The position numbers and the translations under genes are program-made. A model generated the notes under the pieces. It ran no database searches and was not told where the DNA came from. It was given only the letters and a program-made list of their open reading frames with translations. DNA of 64,000 bases from Devosia riboflavina (GTDB lineage: Bacteria > Pseudomonadota > Alphaproteobacteria > Rhizobiales > Devosiaceae): positions 372,001-436,000 of the forward strand of contig NZ_JQGC01000003.1 in assembly GCF_000743575.1 (NCBI RefSeq). Reading direction: 5' to 3'. The stretch's first letter is position 1, and the number at the start of each line of letters is the position of its first letter. Positions 7,692-15,728 of the stretch are shown piece by piece.

Positions 7692-10400
7692 TCAATTGCC
7701 GAATAGGAGATCCATCAGCGTGCGCTGCGAATTCTCGTTCTGATAGACCGGCTGCTGCGGCTCTTGGCCCACGGAAGCGGGCGGCGCGAAGGGGCTCGTC
7801 GGTTGCACCTGCTGGCCCTGGAACTGCTGCTGATTGGCAGCCGGGGCGCTCGGCACCCAGACCTGCTGGCCCGTCGCCGGATCGGTCACCAAGACCATGG
7901 GCAGGCCGGTCTGCGGATCGATCGGGGCGGCATTGTTTGTAAACGCCGCATTCGGGTCGGTGGTGAAAGCCGCATTGGGATCGGTCTGCAGCGGCAAGCC
8001 GGTCACCGGGTCGATGGCCTGGCCCTGCGCATCGTACTGCGTCTGGGTCTGGTCAAATCCCCCATTGATCGGCAGGCCCGTATTGGGATCGGTCATCTGC
8101 CCGGTCTGGATCGGCGGATTGGTGCTGGCACCGGTCCCCACAGGCGCAAGGTTGGCATTGGGCAGGCCCGTGGTGGGATCGATGGCCACGACCTGGCCCG
8201 TCGTCGGGTCGGTCATGGTCTGCACCGGCTGGCCCGTGCCGCCATCGACATATTGCACCTGCGGCTGGCCGGTCGTCGGATCGATCACCGGCTGCCCCGT
8301 TGCCGGGTCGATCAATTGCTGGGCGATCAACTGGCCCTGATAGGAGCCGCCGGGAATACCGACCGGCGAGCGCCCGGCATGAGCCTTGGTCATGAATTCG
8401 GACCAGATGGCCGCCGGCACATTGCCGCCCGACAAGGTGGTCTTGGTGTCATTGTCATTGCCCAGCCACACGCCGGTGACCATGGCCGAGGTATAGCCGA
8501 CAAAGAGCGCGTCGCGGGCGTTCTGGCTGGTGCCGGTCTTGCCGCCAAAATCCCAACCGCCCAGATTTGCGCCGCGCCCCGTGCCCACTTCCACAGCGGT
8601 CTTGAGCATGTCGTTCATTTCGGCGAGCACATTGGGATCGACGACGCGGCCGGGGCCGGCATCGGAGGCTTCATAGAGCTGCGTGCCATCCTTGGAGGTG
8701 ATCTTGGTGATCACATTGGGAATGACACCCATGCCGCCATTGGCAAAGGGCGCATAGGCCGAGGTCAGTTCGAGCAGGTTCACTTCCTGCGTGCCGAGCG
8801 CGATGGACGGCACCGGGGTCATGGGCGAGGAAATACCCATGCGCGTCGCGACATCGATGACGGCTTCCGGGGTCACGTCGATGGCAAGACGACCGGCAAT
8901 GGTATTGAGCGAATAGGCAAGGCCCTGGCGCAGGGTGACGGTGCCGGCATATTTGCCCGAGGCATTGCGCGGGCTCCAGCCATTATATTCGAACTGGGCG
9001 TCCTCGGCCAAAGTGTCGGGAGTATAGCCCTTTTCCATGGCCGCCATATAGACGAAGGGCTTGAAGGTCGAGCCGGGCTGACGCTTGGCGGTCACGGCGC
9101 GATTATATTGGCTGGCTTGGTAATCGACGCCGCCGACCATGGCACGCACCGTGCCGTTGACATCCATGGCCACCAAAGCGCCCTGCGAGAAGCCGCGCTT
9201 GGGGCCTTCATTGGCCACGGCTTCGCGGACGGCAAACTCGGCGTCCTTTTGCATCTTCCAGTCGATGGTGGTCTGCACCACCACGTCATCCTTGATCTCG
9301 CCGATATAGGCGGTCATCAGGCTTTCGACCCAGTCGGCCACATAGGATTCCGAACCCGCGACCACCGTGCGCACCGTGCCCTGATCGGACGAAATCTGCG
9401 CCGCATCGGCTTCTTCGCGGGTGATATAGCCCTCTTGTGCCATAGAATTGAGCACAAGGCGCTGGCGCTCGATGGCGCGCTGCGGATTGGCCTTGGGATT
9501 GTAGGCAGAAGGCGCGGGCAGAATGCCGACCAGCATGGCGGCCTGGCCGAGCGACAGATTTCGCGCGGAAACGCCGAAATAAGTCTGCGCCGCGGCTTCG
9601 ATGCCGGTGGCGCCGGAACCGAAATAGACGCGGTTCATATAGAGTTCGAGAATTTCTTCCTTGGTGAAATTCTGCTCGAGCCAGATGGCGAGGATCGCTT
9701 CCTGAACCTTGCGGCCCAGCGTCTGATCTGGGGTGAGGAAGAGGTTTTTTGCCACCTGCTGGGTCAGCGTCGATGCACCGCGCGTCACTTCGCGCGCCTG
9801 CACCGATTCCACTGCCACGGCGATGAGACCGATGGGGTCGACGCCAAAATGGCTCATGAAGCGCCGGTCTTCCGAGGCAATGAAGGCGGCGGGCACATAT
9901 TGCGGCAATTCGCGGAAAGTGACGGCCTCGCCGCCGGTCTGGCCGCGATTGGAGATCAGGCTGCCATCGGCCGCCAGAATTCGGATATTGGGCGGGCGAT
10001 CGGGAATGGCCCAGCTATTGGACGAGGGGAGCTGCGCGCCGTAATAGACGATGACGCCGATGACGGCGAGCCCGCCCCAGAGGCAGGCGACAAAACCCCA
10101 CCAGAGCAGGCCCATGAGAAAGCCGCCCGAGCGCGAACGGCGCTTCTTGGGTTTGGCCGTTTCGGCCTTGCCGCGGCGCGGTTCCTTTTCGGCGCGGGCC
10201 GGCTTTTTGCCGCGCGGCGGCTTGCCGCCATTGCCGCCGCCGCCAATGGGACCGCCGGAGCGTTCGTCATCGACAAAGCCGCCGACAGACTGACCCAGGC
10301 TCGGCTCGACGCGCTGGCCCTTTGGACCACGCGCTTGCGGCTTGGCACCCCTATTGGGCTGGGCACCAACGCGATCATCGGCCGAAATGCGGAAGTCCAT
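7692..10400 (-). CDS. Class A penicillin-binding protein (PBP1a type) with DPxTG-repeat tail
   Basis: 902 residues. A basic, glycine-rich cytosolic leader (1-92) is followed by one membrane helix (about 95-120). The glycosyltransferase domain has Glu177 in SEDRRFMSHFGVDP and later RGASTLTQQ. The transpeptidase domain has all three motifs: S444TFK, S497LN and K621TGTS. It polymerises and cross-links peptidoglycan in the periplasm. The last 200 residues (about 697-902) are unusual: eight DPxTG units rich in Gln, Pro and Thr, followed by a Gln-rich stretch and a short conserved-looking end (RTLMDLLFGN). Monocistronic, with its own terminator. Confidence 0.92.
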   Translation of the reverse strand: MDFRISADDRVGAQPNRGAKPQARGPKGQRVEPSLGQSVGGFVDDERSGGPIGGGGNGGKPPRGKKPARAEKEPRRGKAETAKPKKRRSRSGGFLMGLLWWGFVACLWGGLAVIGVIVYYGAQLPSSNSWAIPDRPPNIRILAADGSLISNRGQTGGEAVTFRELPQYVPAAFIASEDRRFMSHFGVDPIGLIAVAVESVQAREVTRGASTLTQQVAKNLFLTPDQTLGRKVQEAILAIWLEQNFTKEEILELYMNRVYFGSGATGIEAAAQTYFGVSARNLSLGQAAMLVGILPAPSAYNPKANPQRAIERQRLVLNSMAQEGYITREEADAAQISSDQGTVRTVVAGSESYVADWVESLMTAYIGEIKDDVVVQTTIDWKMQKDAEFAVREAVANEGPKRGFSQGALVAMDVNGTVRAMVGGVDYQASQYNRAVTAKRQPGSTFKPFVYMAAMEKGYTPDTLAEDAQFEYNGWSPRNASGKYAGTVTLRQGLAYSLNTIAGRLAIDVTPEAVIDVATRMGISSPMTPVPSIALGTQEVNLLELTSAYAPFANGGMGVIPNVITKITSKDGTQLYEASDAGPGRVVDPNVLAEMNDMLKTAVEVGTGRGANLGGWDFGGKTGTSQNARDALFVGYTSAMVTGVWLGNDNDTKTTLSGGNVPAAIWSEFMTKAHAGRSPVGIPGGSYQGQLIAQQLIDPATGQPVIDPTTGQPQVQYVDGGTGQPVQTMTDPTTGQVVAIDPTTGLPNANLAPVGTGASTNPPIQTGQMTDPNTGLPINGGFDQTQTQYDAQGQAIDPVTGLPLQTDPNAAFTTDPNAAFTNNAAPIDPQTGLPMVLVTDPATGQQVWVPSAPAANQQQFQGQQVQPTSPFAPPASVGQEPQQPVYQNENSQRTLMDLLFGN

Positions 10401-10703
10401 CGAGCAAACCTGTCCTAGGGAGTCTCATCCCGCTTCTATCCTGTTCTCTCCATGAGGGAAACAAAAGGTAAGCGGGAGGTTAAAATCCGTAGCGGCCGGT
10501 CGGGCGGCTCAGCGCTGCCCACAATCCATGTCTCGCGTTCGGATGAGACGCTTTTCCTCGGCAAATGTGGCCGGTTTATGTGAGTTTGGCGCAGGATTGA
10601 ACGACTGTGTCGTCGACGCCACAACAAAGGGCCTGGCCTGATCTGGGACAGGCCCCGGCAATCGGTGACACCGAGAATGCGCCGGGCTAGGCTCGGATAT
10701 CTC
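10401..10703. other. Intergenic region, no gene seen
   Basis: About 300 bp upstream of the penicillin-binding protein gene (minus strand) and of the decayed gene at 10728 (plus strand). It should contain promoters for at least the former, but I cannot place a convincing -35/-10 pair. No RNA gene or repeat is apparent. Confidence 0.4.
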
Positions 10704-10727
10704 ATGACCAGCCGCAAGAGCGCGCCA

Positions 10728-11078
10728 ATGCCCCGCTTTCTCACCGTCTACACGATGCAGCCCGAGGACCTCGCCCGGTTTCGCAACCTGCCAAAGGCCG
10801 AGCAGGACGCGGTGGATGCCGTGGGCATTCCGCAATGAGCCGAATGGGAGAAGCGCAATGCCGCATCCTTCCCCGATCGCGGCGGCATGGTGGGCAAGAC
10901 GCTGCGCGTCAGCAAGCATGGTATTTCCTCGGCCAGCAATGCCTTTTGCGGCTATATCGTGGTCGAGGCGGAAAGCATCGAGGCCGCGGCCAAGCTCTTT
11001 GTCGACCACCCGCATTTCGCGCTCTTCCCCGGCGACGGCGTCGACATCATGCCTTTCCTGACCGAACCCGGCGCCTGA
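10728..11078 (+). pseudogene. Small conserved protein interrupted by an in-frame TGA
   Basis: One continuous frame from ATG 10728 (alternative ATG 10704) to the stop at 11076-11078 encodes about 116 residues, broken only by TGA at 10836-10838. Before the break it reads MPRFLTVYTMQPEDLARF and IPQ; after it AEWEKRNAASFPDRGG and finally HFALFPGDGVDIMPFLTEP. The whole looks like a YciI-like or muconolactone-isomerase-like small protein (end block 'hP.f...pg..v.vmp'). A single change TGG to TGA at a tryptophan codon would explain the stop. The downstream part could restart at ATG 10887 and make 63 residues. Function unknown. Confidence 0.7.
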
Positions 11079-11126
11079 ACACAGGCACTGCCTTGCGGGC
11101 GCCATCTGGCCAAGGCAGAAAGCAGC

Positions 11127-11648
11127 ATGCGTTCCTGCCTCGCCCTTCTGATTTTCATGCTCTCCGCCCTGTCACCCGCCCGCGCCGACATGGCCGACGC
11201 GGCATTCGACCGGGCAATCGCCCAATTCGAAACCGCCCGCCCTCACCTGCCGGCCGAACTTTTCGGGGTCGATGTCGCAGCCTATCGCGCCGCGCTGACT
11301 TTTAGAAAATTCACTTCAAGCCACTGGGGTGGCAGCATCATCATGCGCGTCGAAAATGGCAGCGAGGCGAACACTTCCTGCGCGCGCTTTGCCGCCTTCG
11401 TCAGCCTGCCGCCGAGCGAGGGAAAAGTCCGCCTGGTCCTCTGCCCGCAGTTTTCAACGCCCGGCGCCGATGCCCTGCGCACGCTGACCATTTTGCATGA
11501 ACTGGTCCACGTCGTCGCCGGCCCCAATGAATGCCGCGCCATGGCTTTCGCCGCCCACATAGAGCAGGCGGCGACCGGTCGTTTCACTGACATCAGCAAC
11601 TATTGGCGCGCCAATAGTTGCGAGGGATCGGGGTTCAGCCTGCCTTAG
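11127..11648 (+). CDS. Small secreted protein with an HExxH motif
   Basis: 173 residues with a signal peptide (LALLIFMLSALSPARAD). The only recognisable feature is H-E-L-V-H in TILHELVHVVAGPNECRAMAF, with a Glu soon after. That pattern is the zinc-binding and catalytic helix of many gluzincin and related metallopeptidases. Cysteines at NTSCARF, VLCPQF, NECRA and NSCEG may form disulfides in the periplasm. I do not recognise the family, so peptidase activity is inference from the motif alone. Its 3' end overlaps the convergent LLM oxidoreductase gene by 4 bp. Confidence 0.65.
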   Translation: MRSCLALLIFMLSALSPARADMADAAFDRAIAQFETARPHLPAELFGVDVAAYRAALTFRKFTSSHWGGSIIMRVENGSEANTSCARFAAFVSLPPSEGKVRLVLCPQFSTPGADALRTLTILHELVHVVAGPNECRAMAFAAHIEQAATGRFTDISNYWRANSCEGSGFSLP

Positions 11649-12667
11649 CGCCAGCCGAGACCCGGCGCCACATGGGTGAGAATGCTCTCGATCACATGGG
11701 CATTGTAGTCGACGCCGAGCTGGTTCGGGACCGTAAGAAGCAGCGTATCGGCTTCGGCAATGGCTTCGTCGCGCTTCAGCTCTTCAATGAGCTTGTCGGG
11801 CTCGGCCGTGTAGCCACGACCGAAGACGGCGCGCTTTTCCGGTTCGATATAGCCGAACTGATCCTGCTCGGAGCGGCCCGTACCGAAGAAAGCCCGGTCC
11901 TCGTCATTGACGAGCGCAAAGATCGAGCGGCTGACCGAGACGCGCGGCTCATGGGTGTGGCCCGCTTCCTTCCAGGCAGCGCGATAGGCGCGGATCTGCT
12001 CGGCCTGCTGAATATGGAAGGGTTTTCCCGATTCATCGAATTTCAGCGTCGATGACTGCAGGTGCATGCCCATCTTGGCCGCCCAGATGGCCGTCGCATC
12101 GCTCGCCGCGCCCCACCAGATGCGGTTGCGCAGGCCCTCGGAATGCGGCTCGAGCCGCAGCATGCCAGGGGGATTGGGGAACATGGGCTGCGGATTGGGC
12201 TGGGCAAAGCCCTTGCCCTTCAAGACCTCCAGAAAGACCTCGGCATGCTGGCGCGCCATATCCTGGTCGGTCTTGCCCTCTTCGGGCCCAAACCCGAAAT
12301 AGCGCCAGCCATCGATCACCTGTTCGGGCGAGCCACGCGAAATGCCGAGCTGCAGGCGCCCGCCGGCGATGAGATCGGCCGCGCCGGCATCTTCAGCCAT
12401 ATAGAGCGGATTTTCATAGCGCATATCGATCACGGCCGTGCCGAGTTCGATTTTTTTGGTTTTTGCGCCGGCCGCGGCGAGCAGCGGGAAGGGCGAAGCC
12501 AGCTGACGGGCAAAATGGTGCACGCGGAAATAGGCACCATCGGCGCCGAGTTCCTCGGCGGCAACCGCCAGATCGATCGATTGCAGCAGTGCATCGGCGG
12601 CCGAGCGCGTGCCCGATTGCGGCGAGGGATTCCAATGCCCGAAGGACAGAAAGCCGATCTTTTTCAT
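11645..12667 (-). CDS. LLM-class flavin-dependent oxidoreductase
   Basis: 340 residues of the luciferase-like monooxygenase family. Visible blocks are AEELGADGAYFRVHHFARQ, then KKIELGTAVIDMRYENPLYMAEDAGAADLIAGGRLQLGISRGSP, the typical second and third barrel strands. The protein should bind FMN or F420 in the cytosol and oxidise or reduce a small organic substrate; which one cannot be told. Length is normal. It is a single gene, convergent with the HExxH protein gene. Confidence 0.88.
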   Translation of the reverse strand: MKKIGFLSFGHWNPSPQSGTRSAADALLQSIDLAVAAEELGADGAYFRVHHFARQLASPFPLLAAAGAKTKKIELGTAVIDMRYENPLYMAEDAGAADLIAGGRLQLGISRGSPEQVIDGWRYFGFGPEEGKTDQDMARQHAEVFLEVLKGKGFAQPNPQPMFPNPPGMLRLEPHSEGLRNRIWWGAASDATAIWAAKMGMHLQSSTLKFDESGKPFHIQQAEQIRAYRAAWKEAGHTHEPRVSVSRSIFALVNDEDRAFFGTGRSEQDQFGYIEPEKRAVFGRGYTAEPDKLIEELKRDEAIAEADTLLLTVPNQLGVDYNAHVIESILTHVAPGLGWR

Positions 12668-12812
12668 CTTTGCCTCATGGGCTTAATTCATCTCAAGCCA
12701 TAGCTAGGCGGTGCGGCACCTCGGCACAAGGCGCCCAATGGGAACGGATTGGTCCAGCCCGGTGAACGATCCGCGCCCTTGGCAAGGCCGCCTCAGCCTG
12801 CAATAGGAGGAC

Positions 12813-13115
12813 ATGACCGATTCAAATGATGACTATGTCTATGACGATGCCACCGGCGAGTGGCGACCGGCTTCCGAAGTCGCTGCCGCTCAGGCACGGG
12901 CCTCCGAGGTTCGCGACGCTTCCGGCAATCTCCTCGCCGATGGCGACTCCGTCGTCCTGATCAAGGACCTCAAGGTCAAGGGCGCCGGCCAGACGCTGAA
13001 GCAGGGCACGGTCATCAAGTCGATCCGCCTGACCGACAATCCCGAAGAAATCGATTGTCGGCACGACGCCATCAAGGGCCTGGTCCTCCGCACCGAATTC
13101 GTCCGCAAGCGCTGA
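12813..13115 (+). CDS. PhnA-domain (YjdM-like) protein
   Basis: 100 residues. The C-terminal two thirds is a PhnA domain: VRDASGNLLADGDSVVLIKDLKVKG, LKQGTVIKSIRLTD, and the end GLVLRTEFVRK. The zinc-ribbon that precedes this domain in longer members is replaced by an acidic leader (SNDDYVYDDATGEWRP). Despite the name, the family has no proven part in phosphonate breakdown. It reads in the same direction as the nitrilase gene 64 bp downstream. Confidence 0.85.
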   Translation: MTDSNDDYVYDDATGEWRPASEVAAAQARASEVRDASGNLLADGDSVVLIKDLKVKGAGQTLKQGTVIKSIRLTDNPEEIDCRHDAIKGLVLRTEFVRKR

Positions 13116-13179
13116 GACTTTCGGCGCCAGGAGAAAATGTCGCCCGAATCGGCCAAACTCGTCATCGGGAGAACTGCCG

Positions 13180-14016
13180 ATGAAGATTGCCGCCGCCCAG
13201 ACACGCGTCGAAAGCGATATTCCGTCCAGCGGCGCCGCAATCCGGGCAGTGCTTTCGGCCGCCGCCGCCGAAGGCGTACGGCTCGTGACTTTCTGCGAGG
13301 GCGCGCTGCCCGGCTATGCCAAATCCCAGATTGAGCGCCCCGACACCTGGGAAGGCTTCGACTGGAGCGCACAGGAAGCAGAGCTCCGTGGCATTGCCGC
13401 GCATTGCGTCACACTTGGCATCGCTGCCGTCGTCGGCGGCGCCCATCGGCTGAGCCCCGGCACCCGCCCCCACAATTGCCTCTATGTGTTTTCGGCCAGC
13501 GGCGAACTCGTGACGCGTTACGACAAGCGTTTCCTCTCCAATACCGAAATCACCGACTGGTACACGCCGGGTGTCGATCCCATCACCTTCGAGATGGATC
13601 GGTATCGCTTCGGCCTCGCCATCTGCATCGAGTCGCAATTCCCCGAGGTCTTCAGCGCCTATGAAGCGCTTGGCGTCGATGCCATTCTCTTCGGGAGCTA
13701 CGGCATTCCGGAATATTTCCAGATCGCCCTCCGCGCCCATGCCGGGCTCAATTGCCTCTGGATCGTCGCGGCCACCCCGGCGCAGAGGGCGCCGGATGGT
13801 CCGGCGGGAATCATCGGTCCCGATGGCAAGGTGATCGCCCATTGTCCGGCCACAGCCGAAGCCGGCTTCGTTGTCGCGACGCTCGACCGTAACAAGCCAG
13901 ACTATGACATTGCGCTCAACAAGGCCCGCCCATGGCGCGCCAAGGCGCGGCTGGGTGACATTTATCGCGAGCGCATGGTGGATGACGCGCGCAGCAGGGA
14001 GCGCACGCGCTACTGA
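13180..14016 (+). CDS. Carbon-nitrogen hydrolase (nitrilase superfamily)
   Basis: 278 residues. The Glu-Lys-Cys triad is visible: Glu40 in TFCEGALPGY, Lys116 in TRYDKRFLS and Cys149 in LAICIESQFPEVF. The 'HNCLYVFSASGELV' and 'GIIGPDGKVIAH' blocks are typical of the amidase branches of the superfamily. It hydrolyses a nonpeptide C-N bond in the cytosol; substrate unknown. It is the last host gene before the transposon and has its own terminator, so its transcription is not disturbed by the insertion. Confidence 0.87.
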   Translation: MKIAAAQTRVESDIPSSGAAIRAVLSAAAAEGVRLVTFCEGALPGYAKSQIERPDTWEGFDWSAQEAELRGIAAHCVTLGIAAVVGGAHRLSPGTRPHNCLYVFSASGELVTRYDKRFLSNTEITDWYTPGVDPITFEMDRYRFGLAICIESQFPEVFSAYEALGVDAILFGSYGIPEYFQIALRAHAGLNCLWIVAATPAQRAPDGPAGIIGPDGKVIAHCPATAEAGFVVATLDRNKPDYDIALNKARPWRAKARLGDIYRERMVDDARSRERTRY

Positions 14017-14025
14017 GCCCAAACG

Positions 14026-14053
14026 AAAACCCCCGCTTTGCGGGGATTTTGTT
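14026..14053 (+). terminator. Terminator of the nitrilase-family gene
   Basis: Stem CCCCGC/GCGGGG with loop TTT, preceded by AAAA and followed by ATTTTGTT, starts 14 bp after the stop codon. Confidence 0.85.
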
Positions 14054-14103
14054 GTTCCGAAACTTCGTGCCATTCGAGCACAGCTCTCATAGCCTAGCCT
14101 GCT

Positions 14104-14128
14104 CAAATCGCGCCACCGGCGCGATTTG
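14104..14128. terminator. Hairpin at the left flank, probably the original gyrB-side terminator
   Basis: A perfect stem of 11 bp (CAAATCGCGCC / GGCGCGATTTG) with loop ACC, without a clear T run on either side. It lies 14 bp outside the transposon's left end. If the transposon is removed, it would lie about 20 bp after the gyrB stop codon on the minus strand, which fits a transcript-end hairpin for gyrB. Confidence 0.6.
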
Positions 14129-14141
14129 TCCCTGCGGGCCG

Positions 14142-14269
14142 TGTTCAATGAACCATAAAGTTGTGGGTGCAGCCCGGTTTTCGGGCCTTCTGTGAAATTC
14201 TTGAATCATAAGACGTCCCGTTCTTGAACCATAAAGACTGGGAAAGACGCCATATTGAACCATAAAAAT
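14142..14269. repeat. Transposon left end with four candidate TnsB boxes
   Basis: Boxes of the type TGAACCATAAAG are at 14149-14160 (exact), 14202-14213 (TGAATCATAAGA, weaker), 14225-14236 (exact) and 14256-14267 (TGAACCATAAAA). All point the same way. Tn7 ends are built from repeated TnsB sites in the same manner, so these are probably transposase-binding sites. The first one overlaps the terminal inverted repeat. Confidence 0.85.
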
Positions 14270-14318
14270 GTATGGCCGCAATTCTTCATGGCCGTCAGGG
14301 TCATGAACATGCCATGGA

Positions 14319-14588
14319 CTATCTACCCGGCAGCTTGGCAAAAGCCGGCTTGAGGTATGCCCTGAGGATGGGTTCTGCTTCTTTAGCTTGCCGGTTGAGC
14401 TCGGTGTCGTCAGTGCCGGGCAATGAAAGCTCGGCGTCAGCCATCGCGATCATGAGTTGCCGTTGGTGATCCAAACCCAACTTGACCAGCGCCAGATCGA
14501 TATCGATTTCGCCTTTGGAATAGGCTCGCAGGATCTGGAGGGGCGAAAACAATGTCGACTGCGGGTTCGTGGCAATATCATCGGCCAT
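14319..14588 (-). CDS. Hypothetical protein downstream of the PIN toxin
   Basis: 89 residues, no family recognised. It looks helical and charged (LRAYSKGEIDIDLALVKLGLDHQRQLMIAMADAELSLPG is interpretable as two amphipathic helices), with no membrane segment or cysteines. It starts 34 bp after the stop of the PIN-domain gene and is probably the third gene of the toxin-antitoxin operon. A role as a DNA-binding or regulatory accessory is possible but not shown. Confidence 0.6.
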   Translation of the reverse strand: MADDIATNPQSTLFSPLQILRAYSKGEIDIDLALVKLGLDHQRQLMIAMADAELSLPGTDDTELNRQAKEAEPILRAYLKPAFAKLPGR

Positions 14589-14622
14589 GGCTGTCTCTCA
14601 AATGCAGAGGATTCCTGCCCTA

Positions 14623-15246
14623 TTAGATCTTGAACGTGGATACCGGTTCATCGTCGCCGGGGCGCAGGGTAGGCACGCTATCGCCCATGATCAACTTAAT
14701 GGTCTGCCAGGCCGTGTCGGCCTGCTTGATATCGAAGGTCTCCGACATCCAGATCACGAAGGTCTCGGTGCTCATCATGTCCATGTCTAGCTCCAACACC
14801 CTAAGGGCCGCCCGGACCTTGCGATCGTCCATGATCGCGACGATCGCTTCGCCTTCTTGAATCAGGCCGTCGATCACCGTCATCGCGCTGAGGATGCTCC
14901 GGTCGCCCCTGTTGCTCCAAGACGGCTTCGATTCCGGTTTGCTTCCGGCGTCGCGCCAGTTGGTCATGGCCTTGCGGTATTCCTCGCCCTCGACGGTGGG
15001 CTGTTCATGAATGCGATCGGCATTGTCCGCGAACCATGTGGCGAGAATATCGCGCTGGCCGGTGCGCTGGTCGCTACCAGGATCAGGGTCGCGCACGGCC
15101 TCTTCCTTGACCATGTCGGTGACCCAGACGTCGGCCCCCGGCACGAACAACCAATCGAGACCTTCCGGACCGAGCAGCGACAGCACCGACAACGGCGTAT
15201 TGTCCGCAATGAGGATTCGAGGTTTCCGTTCAAACACGGGCGCCAC
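14623..15246 (-). CDS. PIN-domain-like toxin
   Basis: 207 residues. Acidic residues fall where PIN nucleases carry their metal-binding set: Asp in RILIADNTPLSVL near the start, Glu in DMVKEEAVRDP, Asp in SNRGDRSILSA and Asp in AIMDDRKVRAA. It would therefore be a magnesium-dependent ribonuclease. It is longer than usual VapC proteins (about 130 residues). The gene overlaps the 3' end of the Phd-type antitoxin gene by 17 bp, the common type II arrangement. Toxicity is inferred from context and motif. Confidence 0.7.
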   Translation of the reverse strand: MAPVFERKPRILIADNTPLSVLSLLGPEGLDWLFVPGADVWVTDMVKEEAVRDPDPGSDQRTGQRDILATWFADNADRIHEQPTVEGEEYRKAMTNWRDAGSKPESKPSWSNRGDRSILSAMTVIDGLIQEGEAIVAIMDDRKVRAALRVLELDMDMMSTETFVIWMSETFDIKQADTAWQTIKLIMGDSVPTLRPGDDEPVSTFKI

Positions 15247-15595
15247 CCTTGCCTATGCCTAGGCGACGTTCGGCTCCGGCGATCTCGGCGTCGATCGCCG
15301 GACGATCCTTGCCGGACAGGGCATGGTCGGCGATCTTCAGTACGAACGCATCGAAGTCCCCAGTGTCGCGCCCGAGCGGATCTGACGGCAGGCCACGCTT
15401 CTCCACGGGTTTGCGGCCCCGAAGTTCGGTGGGCACGGGTTCGTTGGCAGAAGTCTTCAGGCGGGAGAACTCCTCCACGGTGACCAGCACGAAGCGGGGC
15501 TTGCCGTGATTGGTGATCACGACGGGCTCGACGAATGCCGATCGCTGGACTTCGCCGGTCTTCTGCTGGAGGTCGAGGGAACTGAACTGCTTCAT
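15230..15595 (-). CDS. Phd/YefM-family antitoxin
   Basis: 121 residues from MKQFSSLDL, chosen because AGGTG precedes this ATG and an upstream extension is not Phd-like. The N-terminal 50 residues are a Phd/YefM DNA-binding domain (FSSLDLQQKTGEVQRSAF, PVVITNHGKPRFVLVTVEEF). The C-terminal half should bind and block the PIN protein. Such antitoxins repress their own operon; a good sigma70-like promoter lies directly upstream at 15618-15645. Confidence 0.82.
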   Translation of the reverse strand: MKQFSSLDLQQKTGEVQRSAFVEPVVITNHGKPRFVLVTVEEFSRLKTSANEPVPTELRGRKPVEKRGLPSDPLGRDTGDFDAFVLKIADHALSGKDRPAIDAEIAGAERRLGIGKGGARV

Positions 15596-15617
15596 GGAAT
15601 CACCTGATGACCATTGG

Positions 15618-15645
15618 AATATACGTGTTTTATGTGTAATATCAA
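15618..15645 (-). promoter_or_regulatory. Promoter of the toxin-antitoxin operon
   Basis: On the minus strand, -35 TTGATA and -10 TATATT are separated by 16 bp, and the -10 lies about 25 bp upstream of the antitoxin ATG. This is the best sigma70-type match in the transposon's left part. It is probably autorepressed by the Phd-type antitoxin. Confidence 0.65.
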
Positions 15646-15728
15646 CTGAAGTTCTGCTGACAGGCTCCACCTTGAAGTCAGGCAGGCAGCGGATGAAGCC
15701 CGCATTCGGTGTCGATGGAGGAACCCCA

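Noticed and set aside
7764..10418. 884-codon frame opposite the penicillin-binding protein gene
   Set aside because: It is an antisense shadow of a GC-rich gene and reads as His/Gly/Arg-rich sequence without any domain.
10836..10838. Selenocysteine codon in the small gene at 10728
   Set aside because: A one-base change from tryptophan explains it, no redox motif surrounds it, and no stem-loop after the TGA is convincing.
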